DNA from: Cordylochernes scorpioides
Taxonomy: Eukaryota; Arthropoda; Arachnida; Pseudoscorpiones; Chernetidae
Direction of reading: 5' to 3'
DNA: 64,000 bases
Assembly: GCA_030710605.1 (NCBI GenBank)
Contig: CP092879.1
Span: 20,041,582 to 20,105,581, forward strand
Shown here: positions 50,441 through 61,490 of the stretch, piece after piece
Layout of the letters: the number at the start of each line of letters is the position of its first letter
Numbering within the stretch: the stretch's first letter is position 1
Notes under the pieces: model-generated
Databases searched by the model: none
What the model was told of the DNA's origin: nothing
What the model saw: the letters and a program-made list of their open reading frames with translations, nothing else
Program-made: the position numbers and the translations under genes

Positions 50441-51283
50441 TGTTAAAACTATTTTATAGATCCTTTACTTTTTGTACATAGAAGGAAGGTCTTAGGTGAA
50501 GGGAGACAACGAGCAAGACATCTATATCTATAGATAGCCCCAGCTTGGACCGACCGAGGGCAAAGGTCGGTGTGGGCGGAGACGACGGAGCGTCATGTTA
50601 CATTCTTTTTTGGTCAGTTGGCAGGATTCCCTTGTTAGAAGCGGAGGGGAAAGTTGAGTTCCCTTGCCAGGCGGAGCAGACACGCCAAGAAAATCCTACA
50701 AGCAGCGTCTTGTAGACGGAACGACGTCGAAGAAAATCCCACGAGCAGAGTCACGTGGACGGAAAGACGTCGAAGAAAATCCCACGAGCAGAGTTTCGTG
50801 GACGGGAAAGGACGCATTGAAGTATCCCTCAAGCAGCAACTTGAGGACGGAAAAGGACGTCTTAGACAACCAACGAGTCGTGACAATTAGACAACCAACG
50901 CGCGACAATTGGACATCGCACAAGACAAGAAAAGCCTGCGACGGTGCTGCCACTCCAGAGGTACTGTGTAAACAAACGCTCGACACCCCCCCGCCATTTA
51001 TTTTTATCTCCCTTCCCTGAGATTAGTTAATTTTTTACTTTCTCTTTTGCTTAACCTTGTTTATTGTTTTTATACATAATCCCTTAGATATAAGTATAAT
51101 TTAGCTTAACCATTTTTCTTGTTTTTACCCATAATAATAGTATAATAGTTTTTATCCCTTTTGTTTTTAATTTTTTTAAATAAATCCTTTTTATTATACT
51201 GTGTTTCTGTGCATTTATTTCCCCCATTGTTTTTCCTTTCAATCGATCACCCTTTTATTTTTTTTTTTAAACGAACACGAACA
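50441..51283 (+). repeat. BEL/Pao 3' LTR
   Basis: Near-identical partner of 45085-45927. Confidence 0.95.
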
Positions 51284-51288
51284 GGATT

Positions 51289-52341
51289 AGTTGCTTTTGT
51301 TTTAAGTATTGTTATTGTCAATCGGACCTTTTCCATGGTCAATTTTCAATAAAAAATATCCCGATAAATCAATGAATATTTATTTATTCAAATTATACTA
51401 TAAATAAAATTACGATTTTAAAAAATAATTTCTGCATCATTTACTAAGAAAAGATTTGAAATATTAGTTTCTAAGTATTATTAAGATTATATGAATTTAA
51501 AATATATATTTATAGAAATATATAATTATATATAGAGAGAGAATCATATATAAAATGGAAATTGAGAAAATTTTCTCTAACTAAACAAAAAAAAAAAAGT
51601 AGTCACTTCATTGTTATACTCAAAAGATAACATTTTTATTTAAAATAAAAATAATTCATATAATTATATAGCATTTAAAATATTTTGCTTCTTAATGATA
51701 AAATTATCATTTTACTATTAAGAAGCATGGCTTTATTTTTTAAAGGAATAGCTTTACCTCGGGTATTTTATACCATTAATATAAAGGGTGAATCTTAAGT
51801 CCCGAAAACTATTATTTTTAAATTAAAAATTAAAAGGCAAACTAGAATAAAAACTATACTATTTTATTTTAGGCAATAGATTAGAGCTTAATATATTACC
51901 TAAAATAAAATAGTTCTAGTTTTTTTATTATAGTTTGCCTTTTAATTTTTAATTTAGAAAATGAAAAAGCCACCTTGTATTCATCTTATTAAGAAGGTTG
52001 ACAAAATAATTTTTGATATTATGATATTACTACATATATTATAAATAATAATAAAAAGAGAGAAAATTTATATATTATTGCGGTGATGATCCAATTTTGA
52101 TAGGAAGGGCGGTATGTTCTAATAACATTTTATTAAATTGGGAACTACGTTCAAATAAACATATCTTTTGGGAGAATATCTTAAACTTATTTGAAAGCTC
52201 TATCTTTAGATCGTACTGTGAATTGTGGCATTTCAAGTTATAAAACATTGCTAGATATATCACACACATTGTGCTAGATGTAAGTTTTACTAAAGATATA
52301 TGACCTCTATTAAATCTCTTATTTTAAGAAAAGATTAAATA
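51289..52341. other. AT-rich spacer with a hairpin repeat at 51822-51956
   Basis: AAATTAAAAATTAAAAGGCAAACTAG-type sequence pairs with TAGTTTGCCTTTTAATTTTT; inner segments ACTATTTTATTTTAGG also pair. It is a foldback of about 135 bp. No gene was seen elsewhere. Confidence 0.6.
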
Positions 52342-52345
52342 TTTA

Positions 52346-53128
52346 TGTGATATCTTGGGACCTCTGGGACCAGTGTTACCTGATGCTAGACGAACCTCGA
52401 TGTCAACTCTACCGTGCAGTCGTGGTGGAAGGCGACACAGCTGGGCCAAAGGTGAAATAAACAAACAGAGATTCCACTAAGAAGCGTCTGACGTCAAGAA
52501 GGAATGGGATGAGTGGAGAGAGAGATCTTTAGAGCAAGTGTTACCTTGGTGGAATCCAAGCGCAGACTGCCTAACCTAGGTTCTCGATTTAACACCACGA
52601 CCTTTCTTCTTTCTAATTGGTAGGAAGATGTCACGTGGCCGTTGGCTATTGGTTGACCTACTTAGGTATTGTTTCCTAATTGGTAGGAATATGTCACGTG
52701 GCCGTTGGCTATTGGTTGACCTACTTAGGTATTGTTTCCTAATTGGTAGGAATATGTCTTTGTCGGAAGATATTTCCGGCCTTGCCCAGGAAATACTGGT
52801 CGTTAAACTCGACTTTTATGATTTCTGCGATCATAAAATTAGCTGTAATTTTATTAATAGTTGTTCTAACTTTAAGCCTCTTTGTTAGGCCTTACTTCTA
52901 CTCTCACCTAAGCCTGATTAGTTTTAACCTTAATTTTCTCCTGTTAGTCTCCATTCCTTCTATCTGTACAGTTGCTATACTTTATTAGATTCTTACGCGG
53001 TACAGATTGATGTTAGTTGAGGCTTTCTATTTGCAGTACATAAGAAGTTATATACAGTCATGGGGTGGAACATGTGGTAGTAGATATCTAGACTATTTAC
53101 AACAATTCCATGGTCTTAAATCTTCACA
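52346..53128 (-). repeat. Gypsy 3' LTR
   Basis: It contains two tandem copies of a 63-bp block (from 52628) beginning ATGTCACGTGGCCGTTGGCT, duplicated in both LTRs. TGGCCCCGGATGTGAGAGG lies just inside it. Confidence 0.93.
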
Positions 53129-55236
53129 GATGGCCCCGGATGTGAGAGGGTTCATATGGAGGGATTTAAGAGAGCGGAATAGGAAGACTGTTATTAAGGA
53201 AGTAATTTTTTTAAAAATTAATTAAAGTGAGTTGGTATATAACATGGGGTTGATTTCTGTATATCCATAAGAGATAATAAAGTATAAACAACTAATACTA
53301 AACATACAAGTAAAAATAAAAATATGAATAAAATATTTAATAGAGAACATATAATGATTATAGGTGAAAATAAAAACGATTGGATGGGAAAATCATGATC
53401 TCTTCGTGATGGGCGTTAGAAAGGGTTGAGGGGTTAGTTATTACTTGGTTGAGGCAATGTCACTTTGACTCAAGTTCCAAACCATTTAATGTGCACGGCG
53501 CGGAAAACCTAGGCCATGTTTCACATGTAAATTTAAGGACCTAATAAAGTTACAGTACCACAATCGAAAAGTAAGATAAGGGTGATTGTTATGGGTTTTA
53601 GTAATTAGTCGTTAAGACGTACGCATGCAGGATAAATGAGAGCGAAGATCAGTGACCAGAAATCAAAGTTTTAATTGGAGTCGTCAGGGGCTTAGCGAGA
53701 AAAAGAGTAAAATAAAAAAAAAAAAGATGTGCCAGCGTGTGGCATGAGAGTGCCCTGGAATATATATAAAAAAAAATACAATTTGCACGTATCCAAGCCA
53801 GAAGTTGGGATAGGTAAATCTGGGGGACGGTGTGTCAATATTGTTAATTACGAAATCAAAGTAGGTCAAGTCTAGCCTGCGAAGGAGTTAAAAGTTCCTG
53901 CGGAAAAGGGTTAGTATTTATTAAGAAGTAACCTTTAAAGTGGTTGTTTAAGAGGTTATTGAAGATTGCCCTGTTTTTAGATCATGATTTTTAGTTTGAT
54001 TATAAAAGAATATATCATTGAGATATGAAATTGCGAAATTAAGGCTTTGCATATAGCGTTAAAGGATTTGAAAAATCGAAAATAGAATTGCGAAGTTAAA
54101 TGCAAAGTAATCTTTAAAAAAAGTAAAAATAGTGATGACATAATACAAAGATTAACACACTACAGCAGTATATAAGGGGTAATAGAAAGTGAAAATATTA
54201 AATAAAAAAAAAGCAGTAATATACTCGATAGCATTGACATGGTAGCGGAAGATAAAACAATGTAAATAACATATAATTTATAAAGTGAGAGAAAATATAA
54301 AATGACAAATGCAAATTAGTGATATAAACATGAAATATAAACTTGAGATTATTAGATATGAAATATAAAATATAAAGTTGATTATAGAATAGAGTCATAA
54401 AGTAAAAGTAAATAAGCTTTGGTAAAGAAAAATAAAATAAAATGACACTCATCTAAACTGATTGGTGAGGTAAATAAAATATAAGAGCTAGATAATGATT
54501 ATATAAAGAATATTAAAATGAAAAAAAATGTTCATCGAGAAAGAAGAGCAAGTAAGATTATACATAGAAATTATATATCGGGAAAGAATGGAAAGTTGTA
54601 GGCCAAATGTATGTTCCTGTTTTTTTTTTTTTAGGAAGTGTGGAGAGAGCTTTAAATTGTCCTCGATCGCGATATCTTTGGTCTTGTTGGCATGAGTTGA
54701 TCTAACTTATCGAATTTGTTTTATGTTTGACGCGACTCGTGGATCACATTGTTTCCAACTGTGAAACTTACTGAGTCCTAATGTTGTCGATTTTTTGTTC
54801 CCTGCGCCACGTTTAGGTGAAAACGTGATTCTTCCTAAAGCGGCATTTATTCTGTGTGTGCAGGAGAAACACGGCGATCTATTCTAACCGATAAAGGGTT
54901 GTTGTTTTTTTTTTTTTTAAATGTGTGGGTGTGTGTGATTTTTAGGTAAAATGTTGTCCTTGGTTCTAAGTGTCGATGTTAAGTGGACAAGTTAATCGAG
55001 GGCGAGAGAATCTAGACCTGGGGTTTAGAACGGTATATAGTAAAAGGCATGCACTAATGTTTGATTTCATAGCTGGTGAAAGTTCATTAGAGAACACGGG
55101 GTGGCGACGGGCCGTAACAAGATGTCGGCTGTTTGTTTGTCCATCTCCAGCGGAAGAGGGGGGAGCGAAGCTATTTTTAATGTGATTCCGGATTTAGGTC
55201 AGGGGCCCTTTGCGAGGTTGCTTGCTTTCTTTCAAC
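53129..55236. other. non-coding interior of the Gypsy element
   Basis: AT-rich 3' region between Pol and the 3' LTR. No envelope-like frame was found. Confidence 0.55.
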
Positions 55237-55580
55237 TTATTGGAAGATCTCTGCATTAAGGTGCAGAAAAGGCGCTGAGCAAGTCGGGGGTATAAGACGG
55301 GATTTCTGCGCGTCAAATATTGTGGGACATAAATGGCCAAATTCTATCAAGTGTACATCAGGTGTTACGCGAGGTGTTGGAATTAGAGGCTGGGGCGCGA
55401 GGAATAAGATATCTTCTGTATAGTATTTAAGTTTGTTCACATGAACTGTATCATCTTCTTTATTTAGGGGTCGATTGGGTCTGTTAATTCGGACTACGTT
55501 CGGGGATATTATTTCTATAATTGTGAACGGACCTGTGAAGTATGGTGCCAGTTTTCCCGTATCGGGATGTTTATAATTTT
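55237..55580 (-). CDS. Gypsy Pol C-terminus
   Basis: In the frame entered after an A8 run near 55582, sequence reads KLAPYFTGPFTIIEIISPNV, then VHVNKLKYYTEDILFL and runs to a stop at 55237. This is the tail after the integrase. It belongs to 55515-56912 but is separated by the frameshift. Confidence 0.75.
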
Positions 55581-56912
55581 TTTTACGAGGACTAGGTCAC
55601 CAATCTCGAAATGCGGGGCTTGATGATCTTTATCATATCTTTGTTTGTCCCTTTCATGCTTAAGCTGTGTTCTGCTGGAGGCAAGTTGCCTAGCCTTCTG
55701 TACGTCGGGGAACGGGTTGTAATGATTTTTTAGTTCTGGTGGGATGCTATTAAACATCAAGAAGATCGGTGGGAAACCTGTGACGGTGTGCGGGGATTGG
55801 TTATAGATTTGGACAACTTGTTTAATTAGTTTGGTCCAAGATGTCTTCGGGTTTTCGAGATAAAGTAACCTTAGTTTTCCAGTGATGGTGGCGTTCAATC
55901 GTTCTATCAATCCGTTAGCTTGCGGATTGTTACTGGTGGTAAGTAGTGGTTGTATACCACGAGATAGCAGAAATTTGCGGAATTTTTCGGAGGTGAAAGC
56001 GGGCGCTCTATCCGAAAGTAGACGTTTTGGAGACCCTTGTTGTAGTACCTTTTTTAGGGTTTGGATGTACGTTAAGGTACTTGTAGATTTTGATGGGAAT
56101 GCCCAAGCGTATCTGGTCAAGTGATCCACTATAACATGGAGATACGTCTTGGAGTGTCCGTATTTCGAAAATCCGGCTATTGTATCTATTGATATTAAAT
56201 CGAATGGCTGTTGTGGTGGGGGAATTTGTCCTAAGGTGCCATAAGGCTTACCTTTGGGTCTTTTGATGATTTGGCAGGTATGACAGGAATTTACAAATTT
56301 TTGTATGGATTTGGCCATACCTTTCCAGTAATACTGAGTAGAGATTAGGCGAGCCATTTGGGAGATACCGGGATGGTTGTATTCGCTGTGAACCTGGTTC
56401 ATAAGCGAGTGTTGAAGAGCTTCGGGTATTATTATTCGATTTACACCTTTACGTCGTATGGTGTGTAGACCGTTGACGTCTACAGCGACACTGGTATCTG
56501 TGATATTCGGTTGGTGTTTCTTAATAGTACGAGCACTGATAAATCCACAAAATGGATTGCGAGAAAGCAAATCGGCCTCGTGTTGCTGGGTTCCCTTGAG
56601 GTACTGTATTTTATAGTCGTAAGTGGATAGTCTTAAACTCCACCTAAAAAGTCGTCCTGACGGGTTTTTAATAGTTTTAAGCCATTGTAGGGCTTGGTGG
56701 TCGGAGTAGACAGTGAATTTGGTACCGGATAGATAGATGCGGAATTTTTCGATGCTTTCTACGATCGCTAAGCATTCTAACTCTGAAATGGTATAGTTGC
56801 GTTCGTGAGGGCGTAGTGCTCTACTGTAATACTGTGTGGGATGAATTTTTCCATCCGGATGTACTTGTTTGAGAATTCCTGCGATTCCCTGGGTGGAGGC
56901 GTCACAGTACAA
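55515..56912 (-). CDS. Gypsy RNase H and integrase
   Basis: 465 codons. RNase H: YCDASTQGIAGIL, SELECLAIVESI, VYSDHQALQWL. Integrase: HHCC finger (HSEYNHPGI... CHTCQIIKRPKG), then DLISIDTIAGF, LSDRAPAF and NGLIERLNATI with the D, D, E residues. It joins the upstream RT piece in the same frame across one TAG. It leaves the frame at KKIINIPIRE, where one extra A shifts the reading. Confidence 0.9.
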   Translation of the reverse strand: MYCDASTQGIAGILKQVHPDGKIHPTQYYSRALRPHERNYTISELECLAIVESIEKFRIYLSGTKFTVYSDHQALQWLKTIKNPSGRLFRWSLRLSTYDYKIQYLKGTQQHEADLLSRNPFCGFISARTIKKHQPNITDTSVAVDVNGLHTIRRKGVNRIIIPEALQHSLMNQVHSEYNHPGISQMARLISTQYYWKGMAKSIQKFVNSCHTCQIIKRPKGKPYGTLGQIPPPQQPFDLISIDTIAGFSKYGHSKTYLHVIVDHLTRYAWAFPSKSTSTLTYIQTLKKVLQQGSPKRLLSDRAPAFTSEKFRKFLLSRGIQPLLTTSNNPQANGLIERLNATITGKLRLLYLENPKTSWTKLIKQVVQIYNQSPHTVTGFPPIFLMFNSIPPELKNHYNPFPDVQKARQLASSRTQLKHERDKQRYDKDHQAPHFEIGDLVLVKKIINIPIRENWHHTSQVRSQL

Positions 56913-56966
56913 GCGGCAGGGTAAGCCATCCTGATACAGATGTAATACGGGCTTGCGTATTAAGCT

Positions 56967-57369
56967 CTACTTGAGAGCCGTGAATGCCTGTTGACATTTG
57001 TCGTCCCATTGCCATTTAGTGTCCTTTTTAAGTAAATTGTTGAGTGGTGCTCTGAGACGGGCATAATCTGGTATAAACTTGTTATACACGTTGACGGCTC
57101 CTAAAAAGGACTGTAGCGTTTTTTGGTTGAAGGGAGGTTTGATAGCGTTAATAATATCGAGGTTACGGGTCTGCGGTGTGTAAGTTCCGTTCTTAATAGT
57201 GTATCCTAGAAATTCTATTGATGTCTTCAAAAATTCACATTTTTTATAGTTTAGTTTAATATTTTCCTGTTGGCAGATCTCCAGGAATTTTTCTAAGTGT
57301 TGAATATGCTCTTCTAAGGTATCTGAAAAGATAATAAAATCATCGAAATAGTGGGCTATGAAGTTTAAC
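56967..57369 (-). CDS. Gypsy reverse transcriptase, second part
   Basis: After the frameshift at an A6 run near 57375 the frame reads KLNFIAHYFDDFIIFSDTLE with the catalytic YFDD, then FLGYTIKNGTYTP and LQSFLGAVNVYNKFIPDYA, the thumb and connection. It ends at a TAG after FTALK. Confidence 0.87.
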
Positions 57370-58497
57370 TTATATTTTTTGGAATATTTGGTTTATTGCA
57401 CGTTCAAAAATCTGTGGTGAGTTGCGCATCCCAAAAGGAAGCCTACAAAATTCGTATTGCCCGTCTAATGTCACGAAAGCTAAAAGGTGACGGGAACTGG
57501 GATCTATTTCGACCTGCCAGTAGGCAGAAGATATGTCGGCTGAGGAGAAATATTTGGCGCGTGAGAGTTTGTCGAGTATATTCTCTATCAAGGGGAGAGG
57601 ATGGACGTCTGGTGCAATGATTTCATTAATCCTACGATAGTCAACACAAAAGCGTTTTGATTTGTCACGTTTGGTGACAAGCGTAATAGGACTGGCATAG
57701 GGAGATACAGAGGTTGTAATTATACCGTGTTCAAGCATGTGTTCGATTTGTGTTTGTATTTCAAGTTGGTCATTTAGGGGTACGCGATAAGGACGTAAGG
57801 CAATTACCTTGTCCGAAGTAGTATTGATTTTTACGGGAGGTATTTCAAGCCTAGGGACGTCGTATTTATTGGCGGCGAAAACGGGTGCAAATTGATGCAG
57901 TACCTTGTGTAAATTATAGGGACAGTGACCTAGGTTACTTGTGTCCAAAGATATGCAAGAGGAGGACATAGAGGCGTTGAAAATAGGATCAGGAACATTA
58001 CATTGAGGCCAAATAAGAGGGTTGGAGTTCACCACGTGTGAGCAACCCGTTCCAGGAGGGGAAAATTTAGTAAATGGGACAGTTGTATTAACCTGTCCAT
58101 GGGACACGTGTTGCTTGCACGAGGTGAATTTGTATAAGGTAGTTGGTAGAGGTACATTATCTTGATACAGGAGTAGCTGAGGACAGTTTATAATTAGTAG
58201 AAATCTTTTTATGGAGTTAAGGGATAATATGCCAAAAGGCAAGGGGGTATCTATAATATGGAATTTTAGGTTCTGCGTTATGTTACCTATTTTTACGTTT
58301 AAAAAGATATAACCTATGGTGAATATATTGTTAGCTATGGCATTAATAGTTAAGTTAAATGGGTGAACAGGTATTTTCTTTTGCAAATTGGTTTCTATTA
58401 TTTTAAAAGTATTCCGACTAATTATATCGATAGATGCTCCTGTATCAAGTAGTAGAGGTAGGTTTACATTATTGGGCAGTTCAGCTCGAACGAGCAA
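57370..58497 (-). CDS. Gypsy protease and reverse transcriptase, first part
   Basis: Protease LLLDTGASIDII near the start, so the D-T-G-A site is intact. Reverse transcriptase: RFCVDYRRINEI, FSSADISSAYWQVEID and CRLPFGMRNSP. The frame overlaps the end of Gag in the -1 frame, so Pol is probably made by frameshifting; its true N-terminus lies upstream of the first codon given. Confidence 0.9.
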   Translation of the reverse strand: MLVRAELPNNVNLPLLLDTGASIDIISRNTFKIIETNLQKKIPVHPFNLTINAIANNIFTIGYIFLNVKIGNITQNLKFHIIDTPLPFGILSLNSIKRFLLIINCPQLLLYQDNVPLPTTLYKFTSCKQHVSHGQVNTTVPFTKFSPPGTGCSHVVNSNPLIWPQCNVPDPIFNASMSSSCISLDTSNLGHCPYNLHKVLHQFAPVFAANKYDVPRLEIPPVKINTTSDKVIALRPYRVPLNDQLEIQTQIEHMLEHGIITTSVSPYASPITLVTKRDKSKRFCVDYRRINEIIAPDVHPLPLIENILDKLSRAKYFSSADISSAYWQVEIDPSSRHLLAFVTLDGQYEFCRLPFGMRNSPQIFERAINQIFQKI

Positions 58498-58501
58498 TTG
58501 T

Positions 58502-59629
58502 TCAACGAAAGTTATGTGAGGAGGAACCTACTGATGTGCTGTCTTGGGCGTCGGAACAGGCCTGTTTTGGTGCCGTGGTCGAGGTACCCATGGGACAGCT
58601 AGGGTTCACCGCTTGCGCTGGGCTCGTGGTGTAGAGAGGATCAGGGGAGCGGGTAACATGCGCTCGCGTGTTGTTAACTCGGAAGGGTGCGGGAGAGGAC
58701 AACACAGTTCTGTCGTGCTGCGGATAAGTTGTGGCTCGGTACACAGGTCTTGGACGGCTCTGTGCAGGCCGTTTGGGGCACTGGGCGTGCCAGTGCATGG
58801 CGCCACAATACCTGCAGGATGAAGGGGGTGGATTGGCAGAGTAGTTGGGTCGCGCTGACCATGGTCGCGGAGCACTGTACCTCGGTGACGGTGCGAAGGA
58901 AGGGTTGGGCGTTGTTCTGGTCGTCTGTTGGCACACTTGCGACGCACTGTGGGTTCCTCTTACGCGCGATACTACACTATACCACGCTTGGAGGGTGTTC
59001 GGTTGCACGGCAGTGACAATGCGCTGATCAGCGACGGGTAACCCATCAGTCAGGTATTCTAAAAGGATTTTGTGGGGAAGGTTCAGCTGTAGGCCACACA
59101 CCGTCTTTTTTTGATAATATTCCTCTAACGAGGAGCGATCTGTCAACTTAATGGCCAAGAATCGGGCAAATGACGCGTTTGTGGTTTCAGGAAAGAGGTC
59201 TATCAGGGCCTGCCTTGCGTCAACGTAATATAATTTGTCTAATTTTAGGCTGCGGAAGTAGTGCAGGGCCTTACCTTGTAGGAGGTTGGGAAGCCTTCTC
59301 AGTCTTTCGGTGTAGTGTAGTTGGGCCAGATCAGCTTGGGCGTCGTAGTTGTCGAAGAAGCTCTGCGCCTCGTACGAACCATCGTAGCGCGGTAGTTCCA
59401 CATCTCGCGAAAGTCCTGTCGCCGAGGAGAGCTGATATATCGTCCTGGCTAAACTCCCCAGGACATCTGACACCGGCGGCGGGGGCGTGACGTCCTCGTG
59501 GTTGGGGGGAACTTCCTGCGTCCTACCGAGGGTGGTTTCTTTCTTTGGAAAAGTGGTGTTTTCGCCACTTTCGGAGTCGGGATCGGACTCCATTGGTTCC
59601 TTTGGATCCTCCTCTCTTCCCTGTTCCAT
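58502..59629 (-). CDS. Gypsy Gag
   Basis: 375 codons, start MEQGREEDPKEP about 80 bp inside the 5' LTR. The capsid-like core spans about residues 70-230 (VELPRYDGSYEAQSFFDNYD, LLQGKALHYF, LIDLFPETT). One short zinc knuckle CRYCGAMHWHAQC is present near residue 270. The arginine/proline-rich tail follows. Confidence 0.9.
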   Translation of the reverse strand: MEQGREEDPKEPMESDPDSESGENTTFPKKETTLGRTQEVPPNHEDVTPPPPVSDVLGSLARTIYQLSSATGLSRDVELPRYDGSYEAQSFFDNYDAQADLAQLHYTERLRRLPNLLQGKALHYFRSLKLDKLYYVDARQALIDLFPETTNASFARFLAIKLTDRSSLEEYYQKKTVCGLQLNLPHKILLEYLTDGLPVADQRIVTAVQPNTLQAWYSVVSRVRGTHSASQVCQQTTRTTPNPSFAPSPRYSAPRPWSARPNYSANPPPSSCRYCGAMHWHAQCPKRPAQSRPRPVYRATTYPQHDRTVLSSPAPFRVNNTRAHVTRSPDPLYTTSPAQAVNPSCPMGTSTTAPKQACSDAQDSTSVGSSSHNFR

Positions 59630-59709
59630 CTTTCTGTACAGACAGTGGCCTATTTGCTTACTTGTACCTTGGCGTCCACTATCCTGTCGACTCTTCGGAC
59701 GGGGGAGTC

Positions 59710-60492
59710 TGTGATATCTTGGGACCTCTGGGACCAGTGTTACCTGATGCTAGACGAACCTCGATGTCAACTCTACCGTGCAGTCGTGGTGGAAGGCGAC
59801 ACAGCTGGGCCAAAGGTGAAATAAACAAACAGAGATTCCACTAAGAAGCGTCTGACGTCAAGAAGGAATGGGATGAGTGGAGAGAGAGATCTTTAGAGCA
59901 AGTGTTACCTTGGTGGAATCCAAGCGCAGACTGCCTAACCTAGGTTCTCGATTTAACACCACGACCTTTCTTCTTTCTAATTGGTAGGAAGATGTCACGT
60001 GGCCGTTGGCTATTGGTTGACCTACTTAGGTATTGTTTCCTAATTGGTAGGAATATGTCACGTGGCCGTTGGCTATTGGTTGACCTACTTAGGTATTGTT
60101 TCCTAATTGGTAGGAATATGTCTTTGTCGGAAGATATTTCCGGCCTTGCCCAGGAAATACTGGTCGTTAAACTCGACTTTTATGATTTCTGCGATCATAA
60201 AATTAGCTGTAATTTTATTAATAGTTGTTCTAACTTTAAGCCTCTTTGTTAGGCCTTACTTCTACTCTCACCTAAGCCTGGTTAGTTTTAACCTTAATTT
60301 TCTCCTGTTAGTCTCCATTCCTTCTATCTGTACAGTTGCTATACTTTATTAGATTCTTACGCGGTACAGATTGATGTTAGTTGAGGCTTTCTATTTGCAG
60401 TACATAAGAAGTTATATACAGTCATGGGGTGGAACATGTGGTAGTAGATATCTAGACTATTTACAACAATTCCATGGTCTTAAATCATCACA
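59710..60492 (-). repeat. Gypsy 5' LTR
   Basis: Near-identical partner of 52346-53128. In element orientation it is followed by GACTCCCCCGTCCGAAG; no TGG-type primer site adjoins it. Confidence 0.93.
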
Positions 60493-60500
60493 TTTATATA

Positions 60501-60930
60501 TCCTGACCAAGAGCACATGTGCTTTACAGAAGGCAGAGCGCCATCTGGTGGAACAATACTCAACTAAACATTGATTTAGCCTGTTCCCTGATATTTGGTC
60601 AACCCAATTTCTTGATAAATCAAGAAAAGCCATCCACGAACGCGTTTCGCGCTGTTGGCGCTCGTCAGCGTGGAGCAGGCTGTACCACTGCGACCAAACA
60701 TATTTTTGGTCCCAGAGGCTTCTTGAGAAACCAAGAAATACTACTCCACGCTGACGAGCGCCAACAGCGCGAAACGCGTTCGTGGATAGCTTTTCCTGAT
60801 TTATCAAGAAATTGGGTTGACCAAATATCAGGGAAATGGCTAAATCAATGTTCAGTTGATTTCTGTTCTACTAGATGGCGCTCTGCCTTCTGTTAAGCAC
60901 ATGTACTCCTGGTCAGGATATGCCATTTTT
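60501..60930. mobile_element. long foldback element
   Basis: Arms of about 200 bp: TCCTGACCAAGAGCACATGT pairs with ACATGTACTCCTGGTCAGGA, and arms continue through GCCATCTGGTGGAAC / GTTCTACTAGATGGC and TTTCTTGATAAATCAAGAAAAG. The core holds GCGCTGTTGGCGCTCGTCAG on both arms. Same design as the FB family but diverged. Confidence 0.88.
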
Positions 60931-61239
60931 ATTTTTAATATCAACACCTGACCTTTTTATTATTTATTTTTCTCTGTTATTTTTTTCACATATTTATATG
61001 TATATATAGAGAAAAACTAGTTTATATCATAAGAAATATAAATATTCTATTAAATTAGAACTGATAGAGTATTTCTACATATAGAAGTAAACACAGAATG
61101 CTATATAGTAGGGAATCCAATTTTGAAATATATGATGTATAGTGAGATAAAACAAATTTGAAACATGTTAAATTACCTCCAAGTTGGAAAAGCCAGGTAA
61201 AATTAGGCTAGACGGCCACCTTTGGACAGCACATATAAA

Positions 61240-61480
61240 TAAATATATAGTGTTAATTTATAATACAATATAATGCGGCTATGATTATAGAACGAAGTTC
61301 AACAAGTTTTACAGCAAATGTTTCTTTTTACAGAACGAAAAATCGTAATTTTTATTATTAAAGGAGAAATAACGACTATTCCTATCCCTAGAGATGAAGT
61401 TTGAAAGGATGAATTGTGAAAAGTAATGATGAATGGAAAAATAAAGTGTCCAGGGATTTTTCCGTTCATTATTACTCTTT
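61240..61480 (-). repeat. 289-bp repeat copy without its tRNA-like gene
   Basis: ATACAATATAATGCGGCTATG, GCAAATGTTTCTTTT and GAAATAACGAC match the array unit in order. At the site of the gene the sequence reads GGAAAAATAAAGTGTCCAGG then GATTTTTCCGTTC, so only the 3' acceptor strand of the tRNA-like gene remains between the two inverted flanks. Confidence 0.8.
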
Positions 61481-61490
61481 TTATCTCGCA

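Larger units (their letters stand above)
45085..51283 (+). mobile_element. BEL/Pao LTR retrotransposon, young, integrase-deleted
   Basis: 6,199 bp flanked by GGATT (45080-45084, 51284-51288). LTRs 45085-45927 and 50441-51283 are each 843 bp and differ at only a few positions (one G/A near 45477, and the A/T run near the end). A TGG-type primer site (TTTTGGTGAGCCGG) follows the 5' LTR and a purine tract GTGGGAGAA precedes the 3' LTR. Gag and Pol are separated by one frameshift; the integrase core is missing. Confidence 0.95.
52346..60492 (-). mobile_element. Gypsy LTR retrotransposon, 8.1 kb
   Basis: LTRs 52346-53128 and 59710-60492 are each 783 bp with only a few differences; TTTA flanks both sides (52342-52345, 60493-60496). 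Gag, protease, reverse transcriptase, RNase H and integrase read on the minus strand from 59629 to 55237, followed by 2.1 kb without coding sequence before the 3' LTR. Two frameshifts in A-runs and one stop interrupt Pol. Confidence 0.93.

Noticed and set aside
52628-52988. Frames with a tandem MSRGRWLLVDLLRY peptide
   Set aside because: This is a 63-bp duplication in the Gypsy LTR, present identically in the second LTR; nothing indicates translation.
58434-59844. Several plus-strand frames opposite Gypsy Gag
   Set aside because: They are shadows of the GC-richer Gag coding strand; none has a domain, while the minus frame matches Gag with a zinc knuckle.
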